Position numbers and translations under genes: made by a program. The notes under the pieces are model-generated. The model saw only the letters and a list, made by a program, of their open reading frames with translations. It was not told where the DNA came from and ran no database searches. Shown in pieces: positions 1 to 22,100 of a stretch of DNA of 64,000 nucleotides. The DNA lies in the NCBI GenBank assembly GCA_027972325.1, contig JAPMOS010000033.1, forward strand, positions 62,001 to 126,000. Direction: 5' to 3'. Each line of letters begins with the position of its first letter. Within the stretch, counting starts at the first letter, position 1. Source of the DNA: Paratrimastix pyriformis (Eukaryota; Preaxostyla; Paratrimastigidae).

Positions 1-12270
<12,270 letters not shown>

Positions 12271-12379
12271 TAATAGATCCTCGACCGAGAAGCGCTCTGA
12301 TTCGAGGAAAACTGAAAATGACGTAGGCAATAGAACCAGGGCTTGGTTGGCTGAAACTGCTCGCCCGTCTCTGTCTCGA
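12271..12379. promoter_or_regulatory. Bidirectional promoter between Furry-like and kelch genes
   Basis: These 109 bp separate the divergent start codons at 12270 (minus) and 12380 (plus). The stretch is clearly richer in A and T than the gene bodies on either side. I see no convincing TATA box. Both promoters and both 5' untranslated leaders must fit here or overlap the neighbouring gene. Confidence 0.55.
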
Positions 12380-14456
12380 ATGAGCGACCCTGCGGGCACT
12401 CCAGACGCGCCCCGTTTGGACTGTTGGGAAAACGTTCCATTACCACCGAGTGTGGCGCCTCGTTTCGCCCATTGTCTCGTCCGCTCTTCTCGAGCCGAGT
12501 TTCTTTCTGTGTGTGGTTACACTCCTGGAAAAGGCCTTCTGAGTGATATTTCCACGTATAATATTGAGACTGGAACATGGGTCGACAAGGTTTGGTCGAT
12601 CCTCCGTGGAGTCCCCCACCCCTTAGTGTATTGTTTGTGCGGGGCCAGATGGCTCTCCACAGTGGCTCGCCGATGCTGCCCCCGCGGCAAGACGCCCAAT
12701 GTTGTGTGATTCCCCCACCGTCCGACAGCGACGAAACCGGCGCGAATGGCCCATCGGCCCTGTTCCTCTTCGGGGGCCAGGACGAGTCGGGCGGGCTGAA
12801 CGACATGCAGCGGCTCGCGCTGGCCGAGGGGAAGTGGGCCGAGCAGCGGCTCCCCGGCGGTGTCCCGGCCCCGCGGCCGACCACCCGGCGCACCTTTATG
12901 TTCGCTTGGGGCGACTCACTGTCTGTTGCCGTGCCCCCTGCCGCCCGGCCTCCGTCCCCCTCCCCTCCCCGACCCGCCCGGCCTCCTCCGGGGCTTGACC
13001 TGGCTGGCGGCTCGGCTGGCTTTTGCCTGTTGCGGGCGGGGCTGCCAGGTACATCTACGACCAGCGGTCGCCCAACTTCCTGTCGCGGTTCCAGCTCCCG
13101 CCCACCGGGCCGCCCGCCTGGAAGCAGCGGGTCGTCACCACGGGGGCCGTCACGCCCCAGCCGCGCGACTTCGGCTGCTGCTGCGTGGCGGGCGGGGTCC
13201 TCTACGTGTTCGGGGGGATGGCCGAGCGGAGCCGGCGCTGCCTGGGCGACCTGTTCGCCCTCGACCTGGCCACCCTGCGCTGGGAGGAGCTGCCCCCCGC
13301 GGCCGGGTTGCCCCCCACACCCCGCTTCGACGCTGCTATGGGGGCGGCCGGCTCGGACGACCTGTCCGTCCCGCCTTCGCCGACACACCCTAGCCCCCCC
13401 CCCCCCCCCCCCACCACCCACCCACCAGTATTCGCAGCCTCCTCCATTCCTGCCCTGCATCCCCCTTTCCTCCTCCCCGCCCTGTCTGATCGTTTGGGAT
13501 CTCTGGGCTGGTGCGGCAGATACGTTTTCGGTGGCTGCGACGACCGGGACATGTTCTTCGGGGACCTGTACCGGTTCCACGTGCCCCGGCGCGTCTGGAT
13601 GCCGGTGGCCGTCTGCCCGCCGGCCCCGGTGGCCATTGCGAGCCCGGCCTCGCCGGGTCATCATCCGGGCACCGTAGCCCCGGGACCGTGCCCCCAGCCC
13701 CGCGCCCAGGCGGGCTGCGTCATCTTCCCGCGCCCCTCGTGGCACGAGCTGTACATCTTCGGGGGCCACCTGGGCGAGCGGCACCCCTTGGGGGACATGT
13801 ACCGCATCCGGGTCCGCCCCACGCCCATCTCGGAGGCCCAGACGGCCCGCATCAAGGCCGAGACCCCCCAGCCCCAGGCCCTCGCCATGGCGGCTCCCGC
13901 CAGTCGCTCCCCCCCGCCCGGCGCCAAGAAGCCCACCACCCACCGCTCCCCGGGCGGCCCCGGGTCGGCCACGGCATCGGTGCGCAGCTCGGCCGCCAGC
14001 ATCGCCAGCACCACCTCCGCCGCCTCCGCTGCCACACGCGCCGGCCACCCGGCCGCCCACAGCAGCCCCGCCACAGCCGCTCGGGTTGCCTCCAAGCCGG
14101 TCGGCTCCGCCACCGCGGCCCGACCGGCCGCCAAAACTGCGTCGGCGGCCCCAAAGTCTCCCGCCGCGCGCCCCGGGCAGCCACCCCGGAGCCCGACAGC
14201 TGCCCCCCAAGGACGCCACACCAGCCCGGGTCTGGAGGGCTGGCCCGCCCAACAAGGCAGCCCCCAGGCGCCCCCCTTGCCGGTCGGGGCCGGGACAGGA
14301 GTTATTCCGGTTGGGACGGGGGCCGGGGGCGACGGGGACTCTGACTACGGAGCGGATGCTTTTGAACCCACAACAGCACGTTCGCATCGGCTCGCCGCTT
14401 CTCCAGCTGCAGCGCCCGCCGAATCTGACGAGTACGGCGACGACTTCGAGAAATAA
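12380..14456 (+). CDS. Kelch-repeat protein
   Basis: Kelch beta-propeller protein of about 577 residues. Exons 12380-12589, 12649-12920, 13049-13363 and 13520-14456 join in phase; the first junction is the least certain. Kelch blades show as repeated FGG motifs followed by W and conserved G/D positions: SALFLFGGQDESGG, VLYVFGGMAERSRR, YVFGGCDDRDMFFGDLY and LYIFGGHLGERHPLGDMY. At both the second and third junctions a CT ending joins a G or A to make a Leu codon just before the Tyr that opens the next strand. The C-terminal 200 residues are Ala/Ser/Pro-rich low complexity and end in an acidic DEYGDDFEK tail, probably unstructured. The upstream frame opens only with TTG, so ATG 12380 is the start. 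The partner is not predictable; kelch proteins usually act in protein binding or the cytoskeleton. Confidence 0.85.
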
Positions 14457-14697
14457 CTTCGAAAGAAGCAGCGTGCCCGTATCTATTTGTATCTCATGTG
14501 GTGTTACATCTCACTTCTCTTGGAGTGTGGTTGACGTGATCCGGCGTCCCGACGCAGGTCAAATGTTTCACCACAAGTTTGACAGCGAAGGCTGGATCTG
14601 ACTTTTTCCAGGATGCACATGATCTTGATCAGCACGCCACCTGTCACAAGAAGGACAAATAAAACACGGCTGAACAAGGTGGATCGGCACTGACGGG
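14457..14697. other. Convergent 3' intergenic region
   Basis: This is the AT-richer gap between the stop codons of the kelch gene and the kinase-fold gene. It contains an AATAAA-like element on the plus strand (near 14658, in gacaaataaaaca), which may serve polyadenylation. Short open frames here look like shadows. Confidence 0.4.
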
Positions 14698-16300
14698 TCA
14701 ATCAGGCACCAAGGCCCGCAGGCGCGCCATAACCGCGGCCCCTCCGATGTACCCGTAGTAAGGAAGTTGGCCCTCCGGGTGGGCATCTCCCACGTCCTCG
14801 AGGGGGTCCGGGGGAGCCGGGGAGACCGGGGAGACAAGTTGCACCACCAGCTCTTTGATTGCGTCGGGAAGGAGGCTCGCATAATCCATGTGAATCAGGT
14901 GGTCCTCACCTCCCTCAGGGAGCGCAACCCCCGAGAGGCGGATCATGGAGAGCGCGGTGCAGTGAAGGGCGAGGCCAGCCGCGGAACGCACGGCCTAGGG
15001 AGTCGGAACACAAGCAGAGGATGATCATCGCATCAGACCCCTCCCCCCCCCCCTCCCCCCCCCCCCCCCCCCCGTGTCAAAAGGGAAGAGGAGCAAAGGC
15101 AGACAGACATGCGGAGTGTCGAACGAATCCATATATCTCGTCATCTCGACACCGACCTCGAGAGGGAACATCCTCTCATAATCGATCGGCTGGACAACAA
15201 TCGGCTCTCCAGGAGGGGTCGGGACGCATAAATTCGGTAGTCGAAAGTCGGCATGCACCATAAATTTCTGTGCGAGGTTTCGGGTGGCCCTGATAATGGC
15301 CCGACCGAAGTCCAGGAGGGTGCCGTAGCGGAGGAGCTCGCCTCGCCTTTGCAGGTCGAAGAGCGTAGGGCCCTTGGATGGCATCAGGACAAGCTGAAAA
15401 GGAAGGTCGAACACGCGCCACTGCGCACATGAGGGGGAGGGCGAACAGTGGTGTGAGGGAGGAGGAAAGTTGGGAAAGCGAGAGTCTGTTTAACAGTCGG
15501 ACGAGGGTCTGGACCTGCGTCAGGATACGAGAGCCTGGCAAGAAGCGCAGGGTATCGCCCGTTTCGGATCCAGCCATCAGTTTTGCGTACCCGTGTTCGG
15601 GACTGTGTAATAAGGAGCGAGCGGTGATTGTGCCTGGATTCGCGAGAAAAGGAGTGAAATGAGGAAAAGGTGGCGGCGAACCTGTAGGTGAGTGCCCTTT
15701 CGGCACAAAGCTCCAGGCGCCTTTTTTCGGCTTGAGATAGGTCAAAGGGACGATGGGGAGAACTCCTTCTTCCAAAGGCTTCAATCGGTCCGGGTAGAAG
15801 GTTCGATGCACACATGCGATGCTTGAGCGAATTAGGGCGCGGGCGCGGGCGTCCAGCAGGACCTTCTACGGGGCAGACCATCAAATGCTGACAACGAAAG
15901 ACGACGGACCACTGCCGACTGAGCAACGGGTTCGGGCGCAGTGGTCACCACAACGGCTGGCTTGGCTGTGTCCGTTGTAGCTGTGGCTGTGGCTGCGGCT
16001 GCGGCTGCTGCGGCTGCTGCGGCTGCTGCGGCTGCTGTGGCTGCTGTGGCTGCTGTGGCTGCTGTGGCTGCTGTGGCTGCTTTGGCTGCGGCTGATGGGG
16101 CAATCCAGGCCAAAATGGGCTCCGATGCGAGGCCGAAGACAACTTCCATCTGGGTGGTTTGTTGGACCGTCATTTGGAGGGGGATGACTAACTGGACCTG
16201 CAAGCAGTGTTCGAGGAGACAGTGGAACGAAGGGCAGGACAGACTTGCGGATCTGCGTAGAATGCGCATAAGGTGCCGGTAAAATCGCGAAGAAACAACC
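14698..16300 (-). CDS. Kinase-fold (HxDxRxxN / IDYE) protein with Ala-rich insert
   Basis: Spliced minus-strand gene whose C-terminal half carries HADFRLPNLC (near 15260-15230) and IDYERMFPLE (near 15190-15160). These resemble the catalytic HxDxxxxN and DFD/DFG-like positions of the atypical protein-kinase-like domains found in Crinkler-type and related eukaryotic proteins. Upstream pieces include AWSFVPKGHSPTG and LRFLPGSRILTQVQTLV. The last intron runs from a GTCTGTCTGCC donor near 15112 to an acceptor near 14996. The final exon, containing HLIHMDYASLLPDAIKELVV, stops at 14698-14700. Near 15990-16090 a GCT/CAG-type tract encodes a long Ala-rich run in the most plausible frame. The 5' end is not clear; coding-like sequence fades before the (CA)n tract at 16406. 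Kinase activity is inference only: the loop is degenerate and I cannot identify the ATP-binding lobe with confidence. Confidence 0.5.
15041..15074. repeat. Poly-C run in last intron of kinase-fold gene
   Basis: Near-pure C tract broken only by single T residues, lying inside the intron that ends near 14996 on the minus strand, where it reads as poly-G. Confidence 0.85.
15990..16090. repeat. GGCTGCTGC/GGCTGCTGT trinucleotide tract
   Basis: Trinucleotide-based repeat with a period divisible by three. On the minus strand it encodes Ala or Gln runs depending on frame. It sits in a region that otherwise reads as part of the kinase-fold gene, so it is probably translated. Confidence 0.7.
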
Positions 16301-16405
16301 CCAATGCTGAGAGGTACATGTATCTGAGGAGCTGACTGAGCGACTCTGATGCGGAAAAGGAGAAGCAGAGGACCATGACCAGCAATGAAACATGACAAAC
16401 AATGG

Positions 16406-16500
<95 letters not shown>

Positions 16501-16510
16501 ACACACACAA
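16406..16510. repeat. (CA)n microsatellite, about 52 units
   Basis: Nearly perfect CA dinucleotide tract with one CATACA interruption close to its right end. Open frames through it are artefacts of the repeat. Confidence 0.97.
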
Positions 16511-16861
16511 AGAGGGAAGAGAGACACCGCAAGAAATGTAGGCACAGTCCACGAGGGAAGCGCCATAGTCAAGCAGTGTCCACCAAGCCAACATACGCAA
16601 GCAGGCGGCAGCGAACAAGGGTCAGTCAATGGCAAAGCGCTCAGGCGGAAGAGCACGTCAACATCCGAGACCGGAAATCAGGACCCACAAGGGATCCGTC
16701 ACATGGTGTGGATGGACAGCTCACGCTCTCACCACATCGCACGGCAGCAGCATGTGTCGCGCCAAAGGGGTCCCCGACACAGGCAAGACAAGGGGCAATC
16801 GGAGCATATGACACAGACCTTTTCGATTGGGTGCGCAGAGTAGAATGTCGATGGCGAGCAT

Positions 16862-17280
16862 CGACGACGGACGGGACGGGACGGCAACGAACGGGACGGG
16901 TCGGGACGGGACGGCGCACCAGGGACGGGACGTAGGGGCAGCACGACCAGGACAGGCCGCACGTAGCACAGAGGGGCACGGTGAAGAACGGGACGGACGG
17001 GACGGGACGGGACGGGGCCGGGGTGTGGAGTGTGGGGGGGAGCAGAAGTAGGGACAGGACGAAGAAAACGGTCCATCCCCACGAGGACGGGAGTGGATCC
17101 GGAAAGTGTAGTGGCACCCAGAATGAGCCTACTGATCGGAGCGCTAGGGGCAGTGCCACCACCTCCGGGGGATCCCCCCGGCCACACACCACCACGGGAC
17201 GGGACGAGCAAAACAAAAGGACGGGACGAGCAAGGGGGACGGGACAGGACAGGGGACAAGGGACACGGGTCAGGACAGGC
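16862..17280. repeat. Degenerate GGGAC pentamer region
   Basis: Many copies of gggac and gacgg occur with variable spacing, separated by short unique pieces. This looks like an old, decayed tandem repeat. Confidence 0.6.
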
Positions 17281-17287
17281 AGCTGAG

Positions 17288-17760
17288 TTACAGATGGATC
17301 GCCCATGGGGTCCACACTTGGTCGCCCCGGGACAGGAAGATCCAGTAACTGCAGCGCAGGACAGTGTCAGAGATCGAGGTGGAGAGGGTTTTGGAGCCAA
17401 TGCCCAGCAGCCGGGTCATGGCATGATAGGAACGTGTCAGGAACCCGATGGAGCCCACCTCGAAGGGGACCAGCTCCACCGTCCAGCCCTTCACCGCCAG
17501 GTCGCGGGTCAGGGCCAGATAGCGGGCTGTTTTACGCTCGTGTGCCGCACTCACATTGTGCTCCGAGGGGACTGTAAGTTCCAGGAGCACAATCTTTTTC
17601 AGTGTCTCCGAGCGCAGCACCAGGTCCGGGCGCTGCTGGGTGCCGGCACCCCCCAGTGCAGCATCCAGGGGGACACCATTCGGGAAATCGGGCAGGTCAA
17701 CGTACATCACCCAGTCACGGGCCAGATCAAGTAAGCTCGGGGCGGCAGCAGCGGCAGCAG
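17288..17760 (-). mobile_element. LINE relic: C-terminal restriction-like endonuclease module
   Basis: An open minus-strand frame ends at 17288 and encodes DWVMYVDLPDFPNGVPL, then RPDLVLRSETLKKIVLLELT, HERKTARYLALT, FEVGSIGFL and a C-terminal DTVLRCSYWIFLSRGDQVW. The series PD, then ELTVP, then ERK, then EVG is the one I know from the PD-(D/E)xK-like endonuclease-type tails encoded downstream of reverse transcriptase in some non-LTR elements. No reverse transcriptase lies upstream: the frame runs into an Ala/Pro-rich stretch and a (CA)n tract. This is therefore a fragment, although its frame is open for about 150 codons. It differs from the element at 26.8 kb, which has no such tail. Confidence 0.65.
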
Positions 17761-17813
17761 GGACGGCAGCAGGGGCGGGGACAGGGACATGGGCGCGAGG
17801 GGCGGGAGCAGGC

Positions 17814-17820
<7 letters not shown>

Positions 17821-17877
<57 letters not shown>
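17821..17877. repeat. (CA)n microsatellite, about 28 units
   Basis: Pure CA tract at the upstream edge of the LINE endonuclease relic. It truncates the recognisable coding part of the relic. Confidence 0.97.
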
Positions 17878-17878
<1 letters not shown>

Positions 17879-18065
17879 ACCCGATAGACGACGGACCTAG
17901 GCGGGCCTTGTTACTATTAACTTCTGAATGAAAAACGGCGATTCCACTGACGGTCAACTGCGCGTCAGAGAGGCCAGTCTTCAAGTGAATCCCAGGATAA
18001 GACTGTGGGGAAGATGGAAGAAGGGGGTGATTATCAAGCAACCGACATTTGAGCACCTCTTGCTA

Positions 18066-18997
18066 TCAAAAATGAACGCGAGTGGATGCGGAACCGACCC
18101 ATTTGGCCGGGAAGGCCGCGTCTGTGAAGACAGGCTGCGAGGGGCAAAACTGAGAAAAATTTCTGTCAAGCCAAGCATGAAGATGCTTCACCGAGGCCGT
18201 GTGGTCGTTCGGAGTCGGCATCCCCCCGTCTGAGAGAAGTGAAAAAAAGACGACGACTTCAACTGGGAGACGGACCCACCTTGACAAGATCAAGAATGTT
18301 TTGAGCGAGCGCAGGGATGTCAATTGGGAGAGAATTGCGGCCGGAGGGGCTGGAACACGGAACTTTGAGGGTGGAAGGGCTCAGCGCACTGAGGCTGAGT
18401 TCGGGGTCTGGGGGGGGGAGAGTGAATGCGTTGGTACCGACCTGCGCTGCGATGAGTTGCTTGGCTCTGAGAATTTTCATCTTCGGCGCGCGCTTTTTCT
18501 TCCGCGGCCTTCAGGGCGGCCACGCGAGCGCGAGCGCGAGCGCGAGCGCGAGTGACACGCCCACTTTCTTGAATCTCATCTTCTTGAGTCTCAACGTCTG
18601 CCTCATCTTCTTGAGTCTCAACGTCTGCCTCATCTTCTTGAGCAACGTCTGCCTCATCTTCTTGACTTTCATCCTCTGCTTCATCAACTGTGGCGCTCCC
18701 AGGGCAGAAATCTTTTTCAGGGAGGAGACGATTATGTGTCACTGAGTTCGTGACCCAATCTTGGGTCACGAATATGGCCGAGCAGCATGGCAGAGAAATG
18801 AGGCACTTGCTGATCACATGGGTCACTTCCACGCTTAATTTTGTGGCGACGCTGGACAATTTGGGGAGGGTCAGTGAAAGTCGGCCAGCAACAGACTTGC
18901 CACCATGGTCCTTCAAAGCCTTGGTAATTGCTTCACGGTGAATCCCTCGGCCACGGAAATAACACGAAAGACCAGCAAAAAGCCGGGACTGCGCCAT
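18066..18997 (-). CDS. BRCT-domain protein with acidic repeat region
   Basis: ATG at 18997 (MAQSRLFAGLSCYFRG). Exon 1 ends at 18898, and an intron 18896-18852 (GTCTGT...CAG) restores a clean BRCT: LFAGLSCYF, then GGNVATKLSVEVTHVI, then IFVTQDWVTNSV with the diagnostic Trp, then LLPEKDF. BRCT domains bind phosphopeptides or DNA ends in repair and checkpoint proteins. The domain is followed by an acidic imperfect repeat (units like DVETQEDEA), an Arg/Ala stretch (RARARARA) coded by GCGAGC repeats, and further exons after a GTCGGT donor near 18440. The last open exon stops at 18066. The 3' structure is uncertain and the gene could reach to about 17900. Orthology is not assignable; XRCC-type or ligase IV-type BRCTs are the nearest resemblance. 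The gene is divergent from the helicase gene. Confidence 0.6.
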
Positions 18998-19118
18998 GCA
19001 AAAAATGACAGTCACGCCCAGGGATTCAGACACCGCGCAGGAAAGCCTTTGGCGGCGGATGCAGAATAGAGATTTCAAGAGGCACCGTTGCGCCATTAAG
19101 CACGCCCTGCCCTTTTCC
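18998..19118. promoter_or_regulatory. Bidirectional promoter between BRCT and helicase genes
   Basis: 121 bp lie between the BRCT ATG (18997, minus) and the preferred helicase ATG (19119, plus). Two further in-frame helicase ATGs lie at 18996 and 19059; using the first would make the two start codons overlap on opposite strands, which argues for a downstream start. Confidence 0.45.
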
Positions 19119-22100
19119 ATGTCGGACGAGAATGTGGCCGCCATCTTTGAGGCCATCAAAGCGGTGCGCAGTACCGAAGCGACCTCGCCCGACCTCTCCT
19201 CCTCCTCAAACCAGCCAGAAGGAAAGAAGGGGGACCCCAACAGCCTCTTGACAACTGCTTCACCAGCAACATCAGCCATCCCACCCGAAGCAGCAGCAGG
19301 AGCGGCCCCCCGCTCGCGGCTGGAGCATCGAATCAAAAAGCGCCTGAAGCAAGTGGGATTCCAATCGGGAGATATTCGGACTGCGATCACGGCCACCCGC
19401 GCCATGTGGCAGCAGGCCGCGGCCGCTCCCCCTGGGGCGGGCACGCAGCCACAGGAACAGCTCCTCAAGGGCAAGGCCCGCGAGCGGGCGGTGCGCATCC
19501 AGGCTCTGACCTCGGTCCTCGACTGGCTGACGATCAACCTGCCCACCGAGAAGCTGCCCGAGAGCTTCCGCCCCAAGGCGCAGCCCAAGATCGAGGTGTG
19601 CGCCCCCTTCATCAGCCCCAGCTCGATCTTCCACGGGAACCCCGTCCTGGCGACGGGCGAGCTGGACCCGACCTATGTTCCGACGGCCTCAGCCGGCGAG
19701 GTGGTCCTAGTCGGCGCAGAGGCCTTGCACTGGCTCACTGGGATGGGCTTCGACGAGAAGGCAAGCCGTGAGGTCGCCCTTCCCCCAGCCTGCCCTTCTC
19801 GCCGTCCTCGCGTCTTTCCTGCGATCTTACTTCTGTCGCTACCCCCACCCCCCACCCCCACCCCCACTCCCGCTCCGTGCCGTGCAGGCGCTGCGGAAGA
19901 ACCCCCGTGGCTCGCGGGAGCTGGCCTTGGTGGAGATGCTGAAAGAGCTGACTCCGGCACCCACTGGGGCCCCGCTCGACCTGAGCCTCAAAGAAATCCT
20001 CGACGCCCGTGCCGAGGAGGTCTGCTCCCTCCGTCCCATCCTCATCCCTCGTGGCCCTCGTCGCCTCCTGTTCAACAACTCTCCAACATCTCTCCGTTCC
20101 CCTTGCCCAACCTCTCTCCGTTCCCCTTGCCCAACATCTCTCCGTTCCCCTTGCCCAACATCTCTCCGTTCCCCTTGTCCAGGCGGAGTCGCTGGGGGCC
20201 ATTCTGGGGGACGCCTTTTCATGTCCCTCAAGCGGGGCCGGCTGCCCTCGCTGGACGGTGGCGCTGCCCTCGCTGGGCTCGCTGGACCACCGGCCCGCCG
20301 CCGAGGCCCATCTGCAGCCCGATTACGTGCATCTCCTCCACGTCCTGCTGCCCGAGCCGCCCGCGAGCCGCTACCCGGCCACGCTGCCCCTGATCTGCTA
20401 CCAGAACACGGGCCTGCCCGGGTGGGCCTGCCTGCAGGTGACCTGTCGCCTCTTCCAGGAGGCCGCCCGGGCGCACTCGGGGACGACGATGCTCTTCGAG
20501 CTGGTCGCCTGGCTGCAGGGCCCCGACCTGGCGGCCTTCGTGTCGGACCTGCTCCGCAAGGGGCGCGCCGAGGCCCCCTTCGACGCGGGCGCACATCTGC
20601 GCCGGGCCGCCGAGGGCGCCGCCTCGGCCGCCCTGCTTGCGGGGGCCATCCCGGTGACGGTCCACCGGCGGCTGCTCGACGTGGACATGCTGGGCGACCC
20701 CAGCGGCCAGGCCGAGGCCCGCCTCATGGCCCGGCTGGGCTTCAAGGGCCCCGCCCTGGCCCTGGGCAGCGACGACGAGTCCTCGTCCGGGTCGTCCTCT
20801 TCCAGCGACGCCGAGGCCGAGACCCGCACCAGCCGCCGAAACCGGAAGGCAGCTGCGACTGCGGCGGCGGCGGCGGCCGCTGAAGCGGAACGGAAGGCGG
20901 TCGCCCCGCGGAACATGAAGCGGGTCACTGCCGAGCGGCTCCAGCGCCAGGAGGCCGAGCAGGCCGAGCACGAGGAGGCCGAACAGGCCCGCCTCAACTT
21001 GCTGAAGCGGCTCCTCATGCAGGACCAGCGGGCGGCCGCCGCCCCCGCCCTGTCCCCCGCGCCATCCCCATCCCCGTCCCCACCTCCGGCGCCCAGTCCG
21101 CCTCCAGTCCCCACGCCGCCGAGCAGAGCCCCGCGCCCCGTGGAGGCCGCTCCGCCCCCACCGGTGAGTGGAGCCCATGCCCCCGCACCCCCACCTGGCC
21201 GCCGTGGCCCTGCCCGCGTTTCCGCTTCTCCATCCCCCGCTGCTGCCGCCGAGGCGCCCCTCTCGGCGATCCCGCTGCGGGTCGACGATGCCTGCGGGCC
21301 CGCCGCAGACGAGGCCCCCTGGCTGAAGCGTGGCCTGGAGAAGCTGCAGGCCGTGGCCGAGCAGCACGACCACGAGCGGTCGGGCCCCTCCTTTGGGGCG
21401 CCCCTCGTCGACAGCCCCGCGGCCCACGAGGCCGAGCTGCTCCGCTTCCGGAAGCTCCAGGTTGGCCATGCCCCATCCGCAGCCCCACTCCCCAGCCCCC
21501 ACATCCCACCACCCCTCACCACCCCTGGTGCTAAGTGACGAGCGACTCCCTTTCCTTCTCGTGTTTCGTGTCTCTGTTCCTCCGCAGGCCACGAGCCGCT
21601 ATCAGCACATGCAGCAGGAGCGGCGGCGGCTGCCCGCATACGGGATGCGGGACCAGCTGGTGGCCGTGCTGAGCGACCCGGCCCACCAGGTGGTGGTGCT
21701 CAGCGGGGAGACGGGCTGCGGCAAGACCACCCAGGTGCCCCAGTTCATCCTCGACCAGGCCATCGAGGCCCGCCGGGGCGCCGCCTGCTCGATCGTCTGC
21801 ACCCAGCCCAGGCGCATCAGGTCCGCCCCGGGCCCGCTCCCCCCGTGCGGCCCCCATGGCACACCCTCTGACCGGCATCGGTGATGCCGGTGCGTCGCTG
21901 GGCAGCGCCATCTCGGTGGCCGAGCGTGTGGCCGAGGAGCGCGGCGAGGCCGTCGGGGCCACTGTCGGCTATCAGGTCCGCATCCGCCGGGTTATACTGG
22001 CCCCTCGCGCCATATGTCTGGATGGCCGGATGGACGGACGGATGGCTGGCTGGATGGATGGATGGATGGATGTGGATGGATGTGGATGGATGAATGAATG

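Larger units (their letters stand above)
16301..17287. other. Repeat-rich region without recognisable gene
   Basis: This stretch holds a (CA)n tract at 16406-16510, unremarkable sequence to about 16860, then an irregular GGGAC/GACGG pentamer-derived region (16862-17280). The open frames on both strands have repeat-driven composition and match nothing I recognise. Confidence 0.5.

Noticed and set aside
12347-12379. Longer kelch N-terminus starting before 12380
   Set aside because: The upstream extension opens with TTG, not ATG; the first ATG in frame is 12380.
14504-14882. A zinc-ribbon-like piece (CFICPSCDRW) downstream of the kinase-fold stop
   Set aside because: It lies after the in-frame stop at 14698, has only one Cys pair followed by stop-rich sequence, and most likely is 3' UTR.
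16188-16656. Cys-Val repeat proteins through the (CA)n tract
   Set aside because: The frame is created by the dinucleotide repeat; there is no conserved flank and no ATG-led gene.
18317-18745. Plus-strand frame with a Leu/Ile/Phe-rich hydrophobic end (membrane protein)
   Set aside because: It is antisense to the acidic Asp/Glu repeat of the BRCT gene; complement of GAA/GAT codons yields hydrophobic residues.
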